In this document: positions 1-8,672 of the stretch, piece by piece | Layout of the letters: the number at the start of each line of letters is the position of its first letter | Numbering within the stretch: the stretch's first letter is position 1 | IMG/VR virus record: IMGVR_UViG_3300037042_000863 | Coordinates: 1 to 27,359 of that record | Direction: 5' to 3' (one strand) | Length of the DNA stretch: 27,359 bases | DNA from: a virus | Program-made: the position numbers and the translations under genes | The notes under the pieces: generated by a model | Seen by the model: the letters and a program-made list of their open reading frames with translations, nothing else | Database searches by the model: none | What the model was told of the DNA's origin: nothing

Positions 1-814
1 GAGTGGTGTCGGCTATCACAGACGGATTGGCCGATGTTCCTACTGCCGTTCCTGCGGTGTTGCGGATAAGTTGGTTGTTCGTGCCTCCGCTTACCGTAGT
101 GCCTACGGTCGTGCCGTTGACCTGTTGAGTGACGGGTTCACATGGAGTACACAATTCAGCCTCTAAACACGTCACCTGTTCGGGTGTCAACTGAGCAAAT
201 ACCGAAGGCTTACAGAAGTCGAAAGCATGAAGGATATTGCTATCAATGTCATCGCATTCGGTAGGTAGGCATGAGCCTTTGTAAATTACCGCAACCTCAA
301 TGTCAATCGAACCGTAAACCATTGCATACGTAGGTTCAAACGTCCCCGTTTCCGAAGTCTCTTCGTCCCAAACCTCTTTAGCGTTTCCGTTTGATGTTGG
401 AACGCTGACTGTTACCTTTTCCGCGCCAAGCGTTGTCTTTAAAACACCATCGTCAAAATTGAACTGACTAACAATGGTCTGTCTTATCCTGTCGAAAGCG
501 TAGGCATCATCTGTTGTCAACTTTGTACGCCTGACCGAAAACACCAACCGCAAAGGAATCTTAACCTCAACCCTTTTACCCGCTTGGTATTTGGTTTCAA
601 GTACGTCCTGAGTAGGCTTATCGCGCAGTCTCCAATAACTCACACCGTCAAATGCATCATGGCTTATTACCGTGTAGTTGGCATCACCCACATATTCAAC
701 TGGCGCAACATTTCCTTCATTGTCTGACTTCAATTCGCATAGACAATGCTGCTGCTCAAAGTAATCGAGTAGTCCTAAATTCAGGTTAAGGAAATTGATT
801 ATTGCTTTAAGCAT
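1..814 (-). CDS. Virion structural protein, C-terminus cut by window edge
   Basis: This reading frame starts at ATG 814 and stays open for 271 codons to the left edge, so its C-terminus is missing. The first residues are MLKAIINFLNLNLGLLDYFE. A Cys-containing segment follows (QQHCLCELKSDNEG). The visible C-terminal part is rich in Thr, Gly and Asn (for example VNGTTVGTTVSGGTNN), as often seen in phage fibre or decoration proteins. The start overlaps the end of the Mu F-like gene by 8 bases (ATGCTTAA), which implies translational coupling. I do not recognise the family. Its position after portal and minor head genes suggests a head-tail or virion surface protein, but that rests on context only. 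Confidence 0.75.
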   Translation of the reverse strand, partial: MLKAIINFLNLNLGLLDYFEQQHCLCELKSDNEGNVAPVEYVGDANYTVISHDAFDGVSYWRLRDKPTQDVLETKYQAGKRVEVKIPLRLVFSVRRTKLTTDDAYAFDRIRQTIVSQFNFDDGVLKTTLGAEKVTVSVPTSNGNAKEVWDEETSETGTFEPTYAMVYGSIDIEVAVIYKGSCLPTECDDIDSNILHAFDFCKPSVFAQLTPEQVTCLEAELCTPCEPVTQQVNGTTVGTTVSGGTNNQLIRNTAGTAVGTSANPSVIADTT

Positions 815-1667
815 TTTTCAGTTGTGCTTTAGGTACTACGGCCTCGGAAACGGGTAATATTGAGTGTTGGCAATTGTATCCTCCTGCCGTTACGAAGATA
901 GTTGTTGAATCTGTTCCTGCCATTGCACCATCCCAGTCAGGTGACGCGCCCCAACTTTCCACTTCTTTGCGGCTAAAGAATTTACCGTTACGCGCTTTAC
1001 AGAATGGTCGTGTCGTCTTCATAAGTCCACCCGTGTAAAGAAACCAATCCGCGCGTAGTTGTTTACTCACTTCGTTGGTTATTGCCCTGTCGTTCAAAGC
1101 GAAGGTATCGGACACTACTTGTCGAGTTGCTCGTTCCAACCTTCCAACGGTTTCAGGGTCGCCCTCGATTAGCAGTTTGAATACGTCAATCACATCATTA
1201 CGTGACGCACCCGAAACAACCGCATTACTTAACGCCTGTCGCATCGGATTGGTCAGATATTGGTCTGTGCTATTGAGTAGGTCAACGACCATTTCGCGCT
1301 TCTTCTGTGCGAGTATATCGGTAGCTATCGCGGGTATTTCAAAGGCATCAAATGACTGTTGAAAGTATCGGTAAGTGATGGAAGCCTGTGCATCCATTTC
1401 GCCCAACAGTTCACCGACAACTATCTCAAATTCCCCTTCTGTCAGCAACTCTTTTATCTGTTCGATAATAGGCTCGATCTTCAATAGGTTTGAACGACTC
1501 ACAACAACCGAACCATTTGAGTAGTCCAAGCCGTTCAGCAACTCCAAAACGTTAGCGAATTTTCGCTGTTGTATCTGTGTCATGCGTGACGCGAAGGCAT
1601 CGGGTATGGATTCAAGCCGTCCAACCTTTTCATCAACCAATCGTTGTATGGATTCCGAGAATGCCAT
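807..1667 (-). CDS. Mu F-like minor head / head morphogenesis protein
   Basis: A 286-residue protein directly after the portal gene. The C-terminal part holds the pattern of the phage Mu gpF / SPP1 gp7 head morphogenesis family: TRPFCKARNGKFFSRKEVES at about 219-238, then GGYNCQH at 262-268. Known members join portal and capsid and often enter the procapsid. The N-terminal 180 residues look helical. The start ATG shares one base with the portal stop (TAATG), so the two are coupled, and portal followed by a Mu F-like gene is the classic order. The family call rests on the C-terminal motif; the exact role is inferred. Confidence 0.8.
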   Translation of the reverse strand: MAFSESIQRLVDEKVGRLESIPDAFASRMTQIQQRKFANVLELLNGLDYSNGSVVVSRSNLLKIEPIIEQIKELLTEGEFEIVVGELLGEMDAQASITYRYFQQSFDAFEIPAIATDILAQKKREMVVDLLNSTDQYLTNPMRQALSNAVVSGASRNDVIDVFKLLIEGDPETVGRLERATRQVVSDTFALNDRAITNEVSKQLRADWFLYTGGLMKTTRPFCKARNGKFFSRKEVESWGASPDWDGAMAGTDSTTIFVTAGGYNCQHSILPVSEAVVPKAQLKNA

Positions 1668-3502
1668 TATCCACCGATTCCAAGTAGTCGATCCCTTGCG
1701 CTAAGTGCATCTGTCTTCGGTGCTTTTTCCTTCGCCAAAGCGGTCAATGCGGCAACCTGTTCATTGAGTTCAGTATCCAAGAAATCGGGGTTGCTTCCTA
1801 TCAATTCATTGATAAGTTGGAACGCGCTGTCATGCAACACGACCTCCCACGCATGAACCAAACCTTGCGCCTTTCGTTCTGTGACCTCTTGATTGGTCAA
1901 AGTCAAAAGCCTATCCGCGTTCATGACAATTTCCGATACTTTGGCGGTTGCCTTATCGGAATAGAATCGGTTTGAAATATACTGATAGATCAACGAACTG
2001 ATTATCAGGGAAGATTGATTCGTATCGCGGGCTATCTTAATGTCGTTCAGAATATCGGCATCAGTTCGGAAATCAAATGCCCTTGCGTAATCCAATTGCG
2101 CGCCCTCAAAATCTGCGCCCTCACGAACCTTTCCGATAACATCCAAAAGGAACTGCCAAACGTCAAACGTTTCATCGCTGTCGGGCTGCACAAAGGCGTA
2201 CATGGCTTTCACGTCAATCGCGGCTACTGTCGCAGTCATGTCCTCTTTGCCCTTCACATCCGCGTTTGACGTGTGAATGTGAAGCATCGCCTTTGAGTCC
2301 TGCACGTATTGGTCGGCCATCTTACGGGTGAACTCCAATGTATCGGTCTGTGGGGAAACGAATCCCATAGGCGTAGGAAATGAAGTATCGCCCTTGTCCT
2401 GACCTTTCTCAGATTTTAGAAGATAAGTCTTCATAGGACTTGTGCGGATCTTCATTCCTGAGCCATCGCACTTAGGACAATTCGAGAACACACCATCATG
2501 TGCTATCTTACCCTCGTGACACGATACCCCGTGTGAATCTGTAAAGTCACATTCGTCACCGACCATCCACCTGAACGGAAAGCAAACATTCGCCATGCTT
2601 GCATTCAGGTAATTGGAGTACAGGAGTGACCAGTCCAACAGATCGACCGCGTAATAGAACCGCGAAGTGTAGTAAACATCACCACAATCAAGCAACGATG
2701 GAACGCCCTTCATCTTGTGGCACGGGAACATATCAAGTTGATGCTTGAATATCAACGTGTAAGTGAATCGGTAATCCTTGAAATCTCCAACCTGTTCCAC
2801 TTTCCAAATGTTCGCGTCATCGTAGAAATAGAACACTCTGCCGACCATCAAAGGACGGTTGCCGTAATTCACTTTGCTCTTTTCGTGACTTTCAAATAAG
2901 GCATATTCACCCCACTTCCAAGCAACTACTTTTTCGCAAGAGTAATACTTCGGCTGTGGCTCAAAGCGTTCGGTGTCCACTACGACCATTTGGCCGTCAA
3001 CTTCTTTGGTCTTTGGTGGATTGATAATGAATGTCATTACTCCGTTAGCGTCCTTTTCCTTGTACGGGTGAGCTATACGCTTAACATAGTTCTCAACGCT
3101 TCCAAATTCGTCAATACCCGTCTCTACATATTCCTTGTAGTCATCGGCCTCCGTTGTTCCTTCGGGATAGGTAATATTCCAGTTGTTGTCAGATAGTCCA
3201 CGACCCGTAACGCCAAGCATGTCCATGAAGACGGGGTGAGTGGTGTTCTTGTAGTTCTCTTTGATGTATTCCGCCTCCTCGTCTGTTTGATTGGGTGCGC
3301 GTTTCTTGAATAACATTTCAGGGTACTTGTCAACCTCGGAATGGGTAGCTATTCGGTCACGTTGCTTTACAGCTTCCCGATACCCTTCATAATAGTCGGG
3401 TACGCCTTTCCACACCCCTTTACCATCTTTGATGATATATAGGTCTTTGGACGCGGCAATTACGCTCTGAACTATGGCCGATATTTCTTCTTGAACTTTC
3501 AT
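1667..3502 (-). CDS. Portal protein
   Basis: A 611-residue protein of portal size, directly upstream of the Mu F-like gene. The N-terminal half is rich in aromatic and charged residues, and the C-terminal half is strongly helical, as in phage portals, which form the dodecameric ring at the capsid vertex that TerL docks on. An unusual Cys cluster lies at about residues 318-345 (C318, C328, then CPKCDGSG at 342-349). It resembles a DnaJ-type zinc knuckle and is not a standard portal feature. The start ATG overlaps the stop of a 19-residue ORF (ATGA). The call combines size, context and general appearance; I cannot run a profile search. Confidence 0.72.
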   Translation of the reverse strand: MKVQEEISAIVQSVIAASKDLYIIKDGKGVWKGVPDYYEGYREAVKQRDRIATHSEVDKYPEMLFKKRAPNQTDEEAEYIKENYKNTTHPVFMDMLGVTGRGLSDNNWNITYPEGTTEADDYKEYVETGIDEFGSVENYVKRIAHPYKEKDANGVMTFIINPPKTKEVDGQMVVVDTERFEPQPKYYSCEKVVAWKWGEYALFESHEKSKVNYGNRPLMVGRVFYFYDDANIWKVEQVGDFKDYRFTYTLIFKHQLDMFPCHKMKGVPSLLDCGDVYYTSRFYYAVDLLDWSLLYSNYLNASMANVCFPFRWMVGDECDFTDSHGVSCHEGKIAHDGVFSNCPKCDGSGMKIRTSPMKTYLLKSEKGQDKGDTSFPTPMGFVSPQTDTLEFTRKMADQYVQDSKAMLHIHTSNADVKGKEDMTATVAAIDVKAMYAFVQPDSDETFDVWQFLLDVIGKVREGADFEGAQLDYARAFDFRTDADILNDIKIARDTNQSSLIISSLIYQYISNRFYSDKATAKVSEIVMNADRLLTLTNQEVTERKAQGLVHAWEVVLHDSAFQLINELIGSNPDFLDTELNEQVAALTALAKEKAPKTDALSARDRLLGIGG

Positions 3503-3558
3503 TTGGTTTTACCGCCTCGTTTTTTGGAACAGGCTGAACAGGCTTTTCTTGCTTTCAT
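3499..3558 (-). CDS. 19-residue basic CxxC microprotein between connector and portal
   Basis: This tiny frame encodes MKARKACSACSKKRGGKTK. Its ATG overlaps the stop of the upstream connector gene as ATGA, and its own stop overlaps the portal start as ATGA. Without it there would be a gap of about 50 bases in an otherwise gapless operon. The peptide is very basic with one CxxC pair (CSAC), so it could bind metal or nucleic acid, or may simply carry ribosomes to the portal start. I recognise no family. The double coupling is the main evidence that it is translated. Confidence 0.55.
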   Translation of the reverse strand: MKARKACSACSKKRGGKTK

Positions 3559-4241
3559 GATGTGAGGATTTTCGTTGCTTCAAAGTTATAGACTTCAAGG
3601 AATTTTGTCCGTTCGCCTTTCGTGAAACCGAAGACGTTTCCATACTTCGCCTCAATGCCTCGCAGCTTGTCAACGTTGTCCACACGCTCAACGTAAAGAT
3701 TGGCGTTCACACGTTCAGGTAGTGCATTATTAGGCACGGCATCTGAACCGCTTGGAATGTTCGTGTTGGCGAATTCGGATTGAAGGTTGTTTGTCATGCG
3801 AAGATTAACGCGGTCGCTTCTGAATCCTTGCTGTTGCTTCAATGCCTTGTAAGACTTGTAATAGCTTGTTTTGATTGGTTTACCTGTCTTGCCCCTATGC
3901 GTTCCAGCGCGTCTTAATTGCTTATCCGAAGCCCAAAGTTCATCCGTTGAGTTGTACGTACCGATACGTCCTGCCGAAGCGTTAAGACCGACATGGAATG
4001 TCCTTCTAATACGCAATGCGTGAATGGTCTGAGCCGCCATTTTCAAAGGGTAGTTGACCTTTGCCAATGCTTGCGCCTTAGCCCGAATCTTTTCAGCAAA
4101 TTGTGGTGCGGTCAGTTGATCCATATCATGAATTGCTTGATGCCATCCAAGGTGAAGGATGTCATTAGTTCCATCGATCTTACCCTTATGGAAGTGTGAC
4201 CACGCTCTTGGCTCTTGGCTTGCATGTGTAGCATATTCCAT
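3555..4241 (-). CDS. Head-tail joining / tail completion-like protein
   Basis: A 228-residue basic protein between the 331-residue connector-like gene and the portal. The segment from Met40 (MDQLTAPQFAEKIRAKAQAL), followed by RIRRTFHVGLNASAGRIGTY, recalls the start and core of HK97 gp10-like tail completion proteins (helix, RxxF.G pattern, then IG.Y). The annotated start at 4241 overlaps the upstream gene by 56 bases. Met40 at 4124 would remove the overlap but leave a gap of about 60 bases. No Shine-Dalgarno decides between them. The stop forms ATGA with the following 19-residue ORF. Function is inferred from pattern and location. Confidence 0.6.
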   Translation of the reverse strand: MEYATHASQEPRAWSHFHKGKIDGTNDILHLGWHQAIHDMDQLTAPQFAEKIRAKAQALAKVNYPLKMAAQTIHALRIRRTFHVGLNASAGRIGTYNSTDELWASDKQLRRAGTHRGKTGKPIKTSYYKSYKALKQQQGFRSDRVNLRMTNNLQSEFANTNIPSGSDAVPNNALPERVNANLYVERVDNVDKLRGIEAKYGNVFGFTKGERTKFLEVYNFEATKILTS

Positions 4242-5181
4242 CGTTTGGGGTGACCATGTTCTGAACTACTGACTTCAATTGAGTAGTGTAGTCCTCGTGG
4301 TATTTCATCATTCGTTCGTTCAACTCCTTTCGGTTGATAGATGTCTTTGCGTTGAACCGTTCGGTGTTGTAATAGGCATACTCCATGATGGCCTCTGCCG
4401 TTCGGTACATTATCGGCAATGCCAATACATTACGGTGCGCACAAAGCCAACTTTCGTTATCACATACCAATGAAAAATTAACGCTCAATCCTGCCGTATC
4501 GGTGTGTCCGTCAATGTTCGCAAGGATAGGTGTTGCACCCGTGGCATATTTGATGCTTCGGCCTGTGATGAACCCGTTCAGGTTATATACCCCTCCGTTG
4601 CACGTTGTACAGCCCTCGCCTATCAATGAAGTAAGGTAGTTGGGTATCGTGGTGCAATCGTAAACGAACGCTATCCTACGCTGTCTCTTTTCCGCATTGT
4701 AGGTCTTGTCAACGTAAGTGGTTACGACCTGACCCGCTACCGAAGTGACCGCTATCGTGTCCAACGTTTGGCCAGTCATGGTATCAATGACAAGGATATT
4801 CATTGCACCCGAATAGTTCAGGTAGGTGTCAATCGCGGAAACGTAAAGCGACAGGTAGCTTTGAGTATTGCATACCTTCAATTCAATGCCTCGGAAGTAA
4901 GCGGCTGCGGCTTTCAATGTCTGCGTTTCCGCAATGAATCCAGCGCGTTTGTTTTCAATAATTGTGCGAGGGATAAATGATGCCGTGTACATGTCATTGA
5001 CCTCACGGACAACGTTACGTATCGCAAAATCTATCTTGTCCTCAATGAGTTCAGGTGCATCAGCATAGTCTGCGCTAACGTACCGTTCAGCCTCCCTAAT
5101 CGGAATAAGCTGATCCAACAGTAACCCGCTTACCGAAGTGCATCCACCTTTATAGCTTATGATGTTATCGAAACAGGCCAT
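4186..5181 (-). CDS. Head-tail connector-like structural protein
   Basis: A 331-residue protein directly downstream of the major capsid gene. It has several Cys clusters: GGCTSVSG near residue 13, EGCTTCNGG near the middle and ICYTCKPR at the C-terminus. The central part is beta-rich (NILVIDTMTGQTLDTIAVTS). I do not recognise a named family. A gene of this size between capsid and tail-completion genes is usually a head-tail adaptor or neck protein. A hairpin separates it from the capsid gene, so its expression is probably lower than that of the capsid. Confidence is high that it is a gene and low on function. Confidence 0.6.
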   Translation of the reverse strand: MACFDNIISYKGGCTSVSGLLLDQLIPIREAERYVSADYADAPELIEDKIDFAIRNVVREVNDMYTASFIPRTIIENKRAGFIAETQTLKAAAAYFRGIELKVCNTQSYLSLYVSAIDTYLNYSGAMNILVIDTMTGQTLDTIAVTSVAGQVVTTYVDKTYNAEKRQRRIAFVYDCTTIPNYLTSLIGEGCTTCNGGVYNLNGFITGRSIKYATGATPILANIDGHTDTAGLSVNFSLVCDNESWLCAHRNVLALPIMYRTAEAIMEYAYYNTERFNAKTSINRKELNERMMKYHEDYTTQLKSVVQNMVTPNDGICYTCKPRAKSVVTLP

Positions 5182-5201
5182 TGAATATTTTTAATGAAAA
5201 G

Positions 5202-5230
5202 AGGAGGGTCGGGACATCCCCAACCCTCCT
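5202..5230 (-). terminator. Terminator-like hairpin after the major capsid gene
   Basis: Arms AGGAGGGT (5202-5209) and ACCCTCCT (5223-5230) pair perfectly over 8 bases, with a further GGG/CCC pairing inside the loop. On the minus strand the stem is followed by CTCTTTTCATT, an imperfect T-rich tail. It lies 13 bases after the capsid stop. It may be a partial terminator or an mRNA-stabilising 3' hairpin that raises capsid output relative to downstream genes. Confidence 0.6.
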
Positions 5231-5242
5231 TCAATTTCAGGT

Positions 5243-6295
5243 TTACGAATTGACCACGTTGATCTCTGCGAAGCCTTTAACACCATCCAAATGGTCACCC
5301 GTTTGGTACATGTCGTCAGGCAAAGCAACGAGTTTCGTGGTTGCTGTAATGGTAACGTCAATCACTCCGCAATCGTGTTTGATAACGATGTCGTAAGGAA
5401 TACCCAACGCACCCATGATCTGACCGTATGATTGGTTTGCATCTTGCGCACCGAACAGTCCAGTCCATCGGTTGTAGTACAGCACTTGAAGCGCACCGTT
5501 AGCAACCGCCCATGTGGTCGTTTGGTTTCCCTGTGCAGCCGCAACGAAACGGTCACGGATCGAAGCCATTCCATACTCGCGTTGGATGGCCGCAATGTCA
5601 AGACCGTAATCGGTGCAACATCCAAGTTGCATCAACCGTAGGTAGTTGTGAAGTGTGAATCCACCAACAAGGGTAGCGGGGCCGAAACTTGAAGCCTCAA
5701 GTGCCGATTGAACCGCTTGCATTGTAGCCGCAAATGGTTCGTCTGCTGAACCCGTTCTGAGGGTCTTAACTTCAATTACGTCACCATTTACGGTCAGGAA
5801 TGGAATACCTGAAACATCGGTTGACCATCCGCCTAAAAGAGCGTTGGCCTGTGATGCGTTCTTGTTGTTCACCGCTACATCCATTGCAGCTACCAGTTTA
5901 CCGATCTGATCCTGAAACCAAAACTCGTTACTGTCGCAAGAGGCTTTCAGGTCTTCCACATCGAACTGCTGCTCAAAGAACAGGTTCTGAGTGGTGTCGA
6001 TTGAATACTCCGTTGACGTGTTTCCGCGTTCGGTTGTGGCAGCGCAATAGTTCGTGACGTTGGTCTGAACTGTGCTTGTCAGGATTCGCGGCTGATAGGT
6101 AAGTTCAACCGTTCTGATCTTTGATCCGCCCGGACTTACGCGCATTCCCAGATCATTACGATTGAGTGGCGACATAAGGAACTCCGAAAACGGGATCTTG
6201 TCCGTGAAAAACTTGGCGTTCTCATTCTCGAAAACATTATCCAAGCGGTCTTGTAGGTTCGGACACGCTACAAGAGTTGAGGGTGTATAAGACAT
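5243..6295 (-). CDS. Major capsid protein
   Basis: A 350-residue protein that follows a scaffold-like coiled-coil gene. It has typical capsid composition: few charges, many Ala, Thr, Asn and Gly, with alternating beta and helical segments (LTYQPRILTSTVQTNVTN; WFQDQIGKLVAAMDVAVNN; ITATTKLVALPDDMYQTGDH near the C-terminus). It sits alone between two hairpins (terminator upstream at 6428-6451, hairpin downstream at 5202-5230) and has a TAnnTTTG promoter candidate 102 bases before its ATG, as expected for the most abundant virion protein. No protease gene is obvious nearby. I did not identify the fold from motifs; the call is by context, size and composition. Confidence 0.75.
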   Translation of the reverse strand: MSYTPSTLVACPNLQDRLDNVFENENAKFFTDKIPFSEFLMSPLNRNDLGMRVSPGGSKIRTVELTYQPRILTSTVQTNVTNYCAATTERGNTSTEYSIDTTQNLFFEQQFDVEDLKASCDSNEFWFQDQIGKLVAAMDVAVNNKNASQANALLGGWSTDVSGIPFLTVNGDVIEVKTLRTGSADEPFAATMQAVQSALEASSFGPATLVGGFTLHNYLRLMQLGCCTDYGLDIAAIQREYGMASIRDRFVAAAQGNQTTTWAVANGALQVLYYNRWTGLFGAQDANQSYGQIMGALGIPYDIVIKHDCGVIDVTITATTKLVALPDDMYQTGDHLDGVKGFAEINVVNS

Positions 6296-6396
6296 TGTGT
6301 AAAAGGCTTACTGTTTGTTTCGCCCCTATGTATGGTCGGGCAATTGAACCACGTAAACCTCCTATGTCAGGCGAGGTGACCTGTGTGATCGCGTGA

Positions 6397-6422
6397 CAAA
6401 TCTAAGTAATTATTGCGACAAA
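6397..6422 (-). promoter_or_regulatory. Promoter candidate for the major capsid gene
   Basis: On the minus strand TAGATTTG (6397-6404) matches the Bacteroidota -7 consensus TAnnTTTG. A TTTG lies upstream at 6419-6422, but the 14-base spacer is shorter than the usual 17-21. The site follows directly on the scaffold terminator and would give a leader of about 95 bases before the capsid ATG. That leader contains a short ACCTC/GAGGT pairing. Confidence 0.45.
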
Positions 6423-6427
6423 TAAAA

Positions 6428-6451
6428 AAGCCCTGCATTTCTGCAAGGCTT
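6428..6451 (-). terminator. Rho-independent terminator after scaffold gene
   Basis: Arms AAGCCCTGCA (6428-6437) and TGCAAGGCTT (6442-6451) form a ten-position stem with one central mismatch and a TTTC loop. On the minus strand it is followed by a run of T (GGGCTTTTTTATTTG). This separates the scaffold operon from the capsid gene. Confidence 0.8.
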
Positions 6452-6472
6452 CTTAATTGATATATAGTCGGT

Positions 6473-7291
6473 CTATGCCTTATGCCTTACAAGCCTACTC
6501 TGCCGAACACCATCGGCATTTGAGGCAGGTGCGGGTGGAGTGTACGGCCTTTGTTCAGTGCGTTTCAGGTCGGCAACTTTGAGAATCTTATTCTTTTCGG
6601 CCTCCAATCGGATAGCGGTCAAGGGATCAAGGAACTCACCCGCCTTCTTTGGGTCGGGTATTCGGTGACCGTCCTTCAATATCACTGGCTTGTCACCATC
6701 AAGTTCAATCTTGTATGCCTCATTGATAGCCGTAATGAATCCCTTTCGCTCAAGTTGTGTGGCGGTATCACTCAGGAACTCATTCGCCTTTGACCATATT
6801 TCAGTCACAGCCTGATCCTTCTTGAAGCTCTGAGTGAACTGGGTAAATTCAGCTTCTTTAGCCGTATACTTTTCCGCAAGTTCAGCCCGCATCTTGTCAA
6901 CGTCTGAGAATTTGGTGTTGAGTTGGTTGTACTTATCCTCCCACTCCTTTACCGCCTCCGAAGGTTTGCCCGCTTTCTTTTCAAGTTCAGCTATTTTGGC
7001 CGTGTAGCTTTCATCCTTCTTTGCCGTAAGCAATCGGGCAAGGTCACCAACGGGCAACTTCGTTTCGTCCTCTGAAAGTTCAATGCCACTTTCCTTCGCA
7101 GCCCGTTTCAATTCCTTGGCGAAGTATCGGGTACTTTCCCCGCTTATCGTTGCCTTAATGGTTTCATCCTCAACCGCCCTATCCCTACGGATGAACGTCT
7201 TGTCGAATGATTCTTTGAACGTGTCTTCGGTTGCCTTGTCGTCAAGTTCAATGCCTATGTAGGCGAGGATATTGTCTTTTTCTACTGCCAT
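6473..7291 (-). CDS. Capsid scaffolding protein
   Basis: A 272-residue, highly charged protein directly upstream of the capsid gene. The central region, about residues 90-160, is a coiled coil rich in Lys, Glu and Ala (IAELEKKAGKPSEAVKEWED; MRAELAEKYTAKEAEF). The C-terminus is a basic tail with Pro-rich linker (RPYTPPAPASNADG, then RQSRLVRHKA), matching the usual scaffold design in which a basic C-terminal helix binds the capsid protein. Size and position fit a scaffold that templates procapsid assembly. A terminator follows its stop. Confidence 0.75.
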   Translation of the reverse strand: MAVEKDNILAYIGIELDDKATEDTFKESFDKTFIRRDRAVEDETIKATISGESTRYFAKELKRAAKESGIELSEDETKLPVGDLARLLTAKKDESYTAKIAELEKKAGKPSEAVKEWEDKYNQLNTKFSDVDKMRAELAEKYTAKEAEFTQFTQSFKKDQAVTEIWSKANEFLSDTATQLERKGFITAINEAYKIELDGDKPVILKDGHRIPDPKKAGEFLDPLTAIRLEAEKNKILKVADLKRTEQRPYTPPAPASNADGVRQSRLVRHKA

Positions 7292-7292
7292 G

Positions 7293-7796
7293 TTATTGTG
7301 CGTTTTCTAATTCGTTTACCATTTGTCTCAGTTTCTCGATACGTTTCACCGTACCGTGCTTTTTCCCGTGTGAATCCAAGATATTACGCAACTTGTCCTC
7401 TTCGGATAGTTCGGTACTAAGTGATTCGATTTCGGCCAATTGCTCATCAGAAGTAAGGTCAATTCTGACTGGATGAACATTGACGTAATCTACTTCCGAA
7501 TTGCCAACGCTTGATTTTTCGGGTTCATCTTTGGTTTCGGTATCCAAGTGTTCAAATATGTCGGTCGCATTGAAAAGCGTTTTAAGGTAGTTGTAACGTG
7601 CGATAAGATGGTCTTTCGCGGGTGTGCCGTTGAATGTTTCTCCCTCGACCTTCTTAGGAATGTTCACGTCCTGAATAATGAACGGGTTCGCATCATAAGC
7701 CCATTGTGCCGACTGGCTCATAAGCCATGAGATCAACACTTGTTTCTTACGCCCTGTTGCTTGAAATACTATCGTTGTCTTGTCAATTAGTGCCAT
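7293..7796 (-). CDS. Hypothetical protein upstream of scaffold
   Basis: A 167-residue protein lying one base from the scaffold gene, so the two are probably co-translated. The N-terminal half has mixed hydrophobic segments (TTIVFQATGRKKQVLISWLM). The C-terminal third is acidic and helical, with a likely coiled coil (EQLAEIESLSTELSEEDKLR; VKRIEKLRQMVNELENAQ). I do not recognise it. Position suggests a virion assembly accessory, but nothing in the sequence proves that. Confidence 0.6.
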   Translation of the reverse strand: MALIDKTTIVFQATGRKKQVLISWLMSQSAQWAYDANPFIIQDVNIPKKVEGETFNGTPAKDHLIARYNYLKTLFNATDIFEHLDTETKDEPEKSSVGNSEVDYVNVHPVRIDLTSDEQLAEIESLSTELSEEDKLRNILDSHGKKHGTVKRIEKLRQMVNELENAQ

Positions 7797-7797
7797 C

Positions 7798-8667
7798 CTA
7801 TCCTATCATTTTATCGCGCATCACTACGCTGTTCTTGTACTTTACGTTGTGCTTGAATACCTCGTTTTTCAGAAACCTATCGTAGAACTCTTTGAAATCA
7901 GCCTTGACCATTGTATTTGAACCGCGTCCGTTTCCGAACATCGAAAGCACGTAGTAACCCTCGCGAAGTTCAGAAATAGAAAGGTGCTTGTTTGGAAAAT
8001 AGATAGGTTCATATTGGAACTTAGCGTCCATCTTAGCCCTTGCGATCGCACCGCCAATGATAAGTTCATCGGGTAGGTTCTTGCCCCACTTGATAAGTAG
8101 CTTGGTTCGGTCTGTGAATGATGAACCGTTGAGATTGATAGCGTCACGTATCAACGCGGTTGTTTCCTTAGACTTTCGCGCAAAATGCCAACTGGATTGA
8201 ATGGCTTGGAAGGTATCCGAATCCTTTAGCTTGAACTCGCCCCAAATGTCATCATTCGTAGCCCAAACGGAGTAATTGATAACGTCCGACTTACCACCTG
8301 ATCCACGAACATCTGTCAGGAAATTACGCCCGTCACTCTTTGCATCTGAATACCACTTCGATAGGTCTTTCAATGAAAGCGCGTCAACGTCCAAGAATAG
8401 ATACTCCTTGAAATACTTTGTGGCGATAGGATACACGCACAACTTAGCGTAACCCGCATCAAGCATCCCGTTAGGATTAGTAATGCTTTCGTCAATCTCA
8501 TGGAATAGGTCGAATACTTTCAGTTCGTCAGTCGCAAGGTATCGAAGCCCCGCATCGTGAATGAGAAGTATCTTGGTGTCGGGTGTGAATTTCTTGATAG
8601 ACGCGGCCAAATTGTAAGCCGCATAGAAGTAACCGCGCTTGCCGAAAACCGTTAAAGCAATGTTCAT
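7798..8667 (-). CDS. GT8-like glycosyltransferase
   Basis: A 289-residue protein that starts MNIALTVFGKRGYFYAAYNL, a common opening of nucleotide-sugar-dependent GT-A glycosyltransferases. The metal-binding DxD motif is DVD at 93-95, within YLFLDVDALSL, as in family GT8 and relatives. It would transfer a sugar from a nucleotide donor to an unknown acceptor: host glycan, phage protein or DNA. It lies among virion genes and may share a late transcript with the scaffold. A promoter-like TATATTTG ends only 5 bases before its ATG, so its mRNA could be leaderless. The acceptor cannot be read from sequence. Confidence 0.72.
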   Translation of the reverse strand: MNIALTVFGKRGYFYAAYNLAASIKKFTPDTKILLIHDAGLRYLATDELKVFDLFHEIDESITNPNGMLDAGYAKLCVYPIATKYFKEYLFLDVDALSLKDLSKWYSDAKSDGRNFLTDVRGSGGKSDVINYSVWATNDDIWGEFKLKDSDTFQAIQSSWHFARKSKETTALIRDAINLNGSSFTDRTKLLIKWGKNLPDELIIGGAIARAKMDAKFQYEPIYFPNKHLSISELREGYYVLSMFGNGRGSNTMVKADFKEFYDRFLKNEVFKHNVKYKNSVVMRDKMIG

Positions 8668-8672
8668 CGGGT

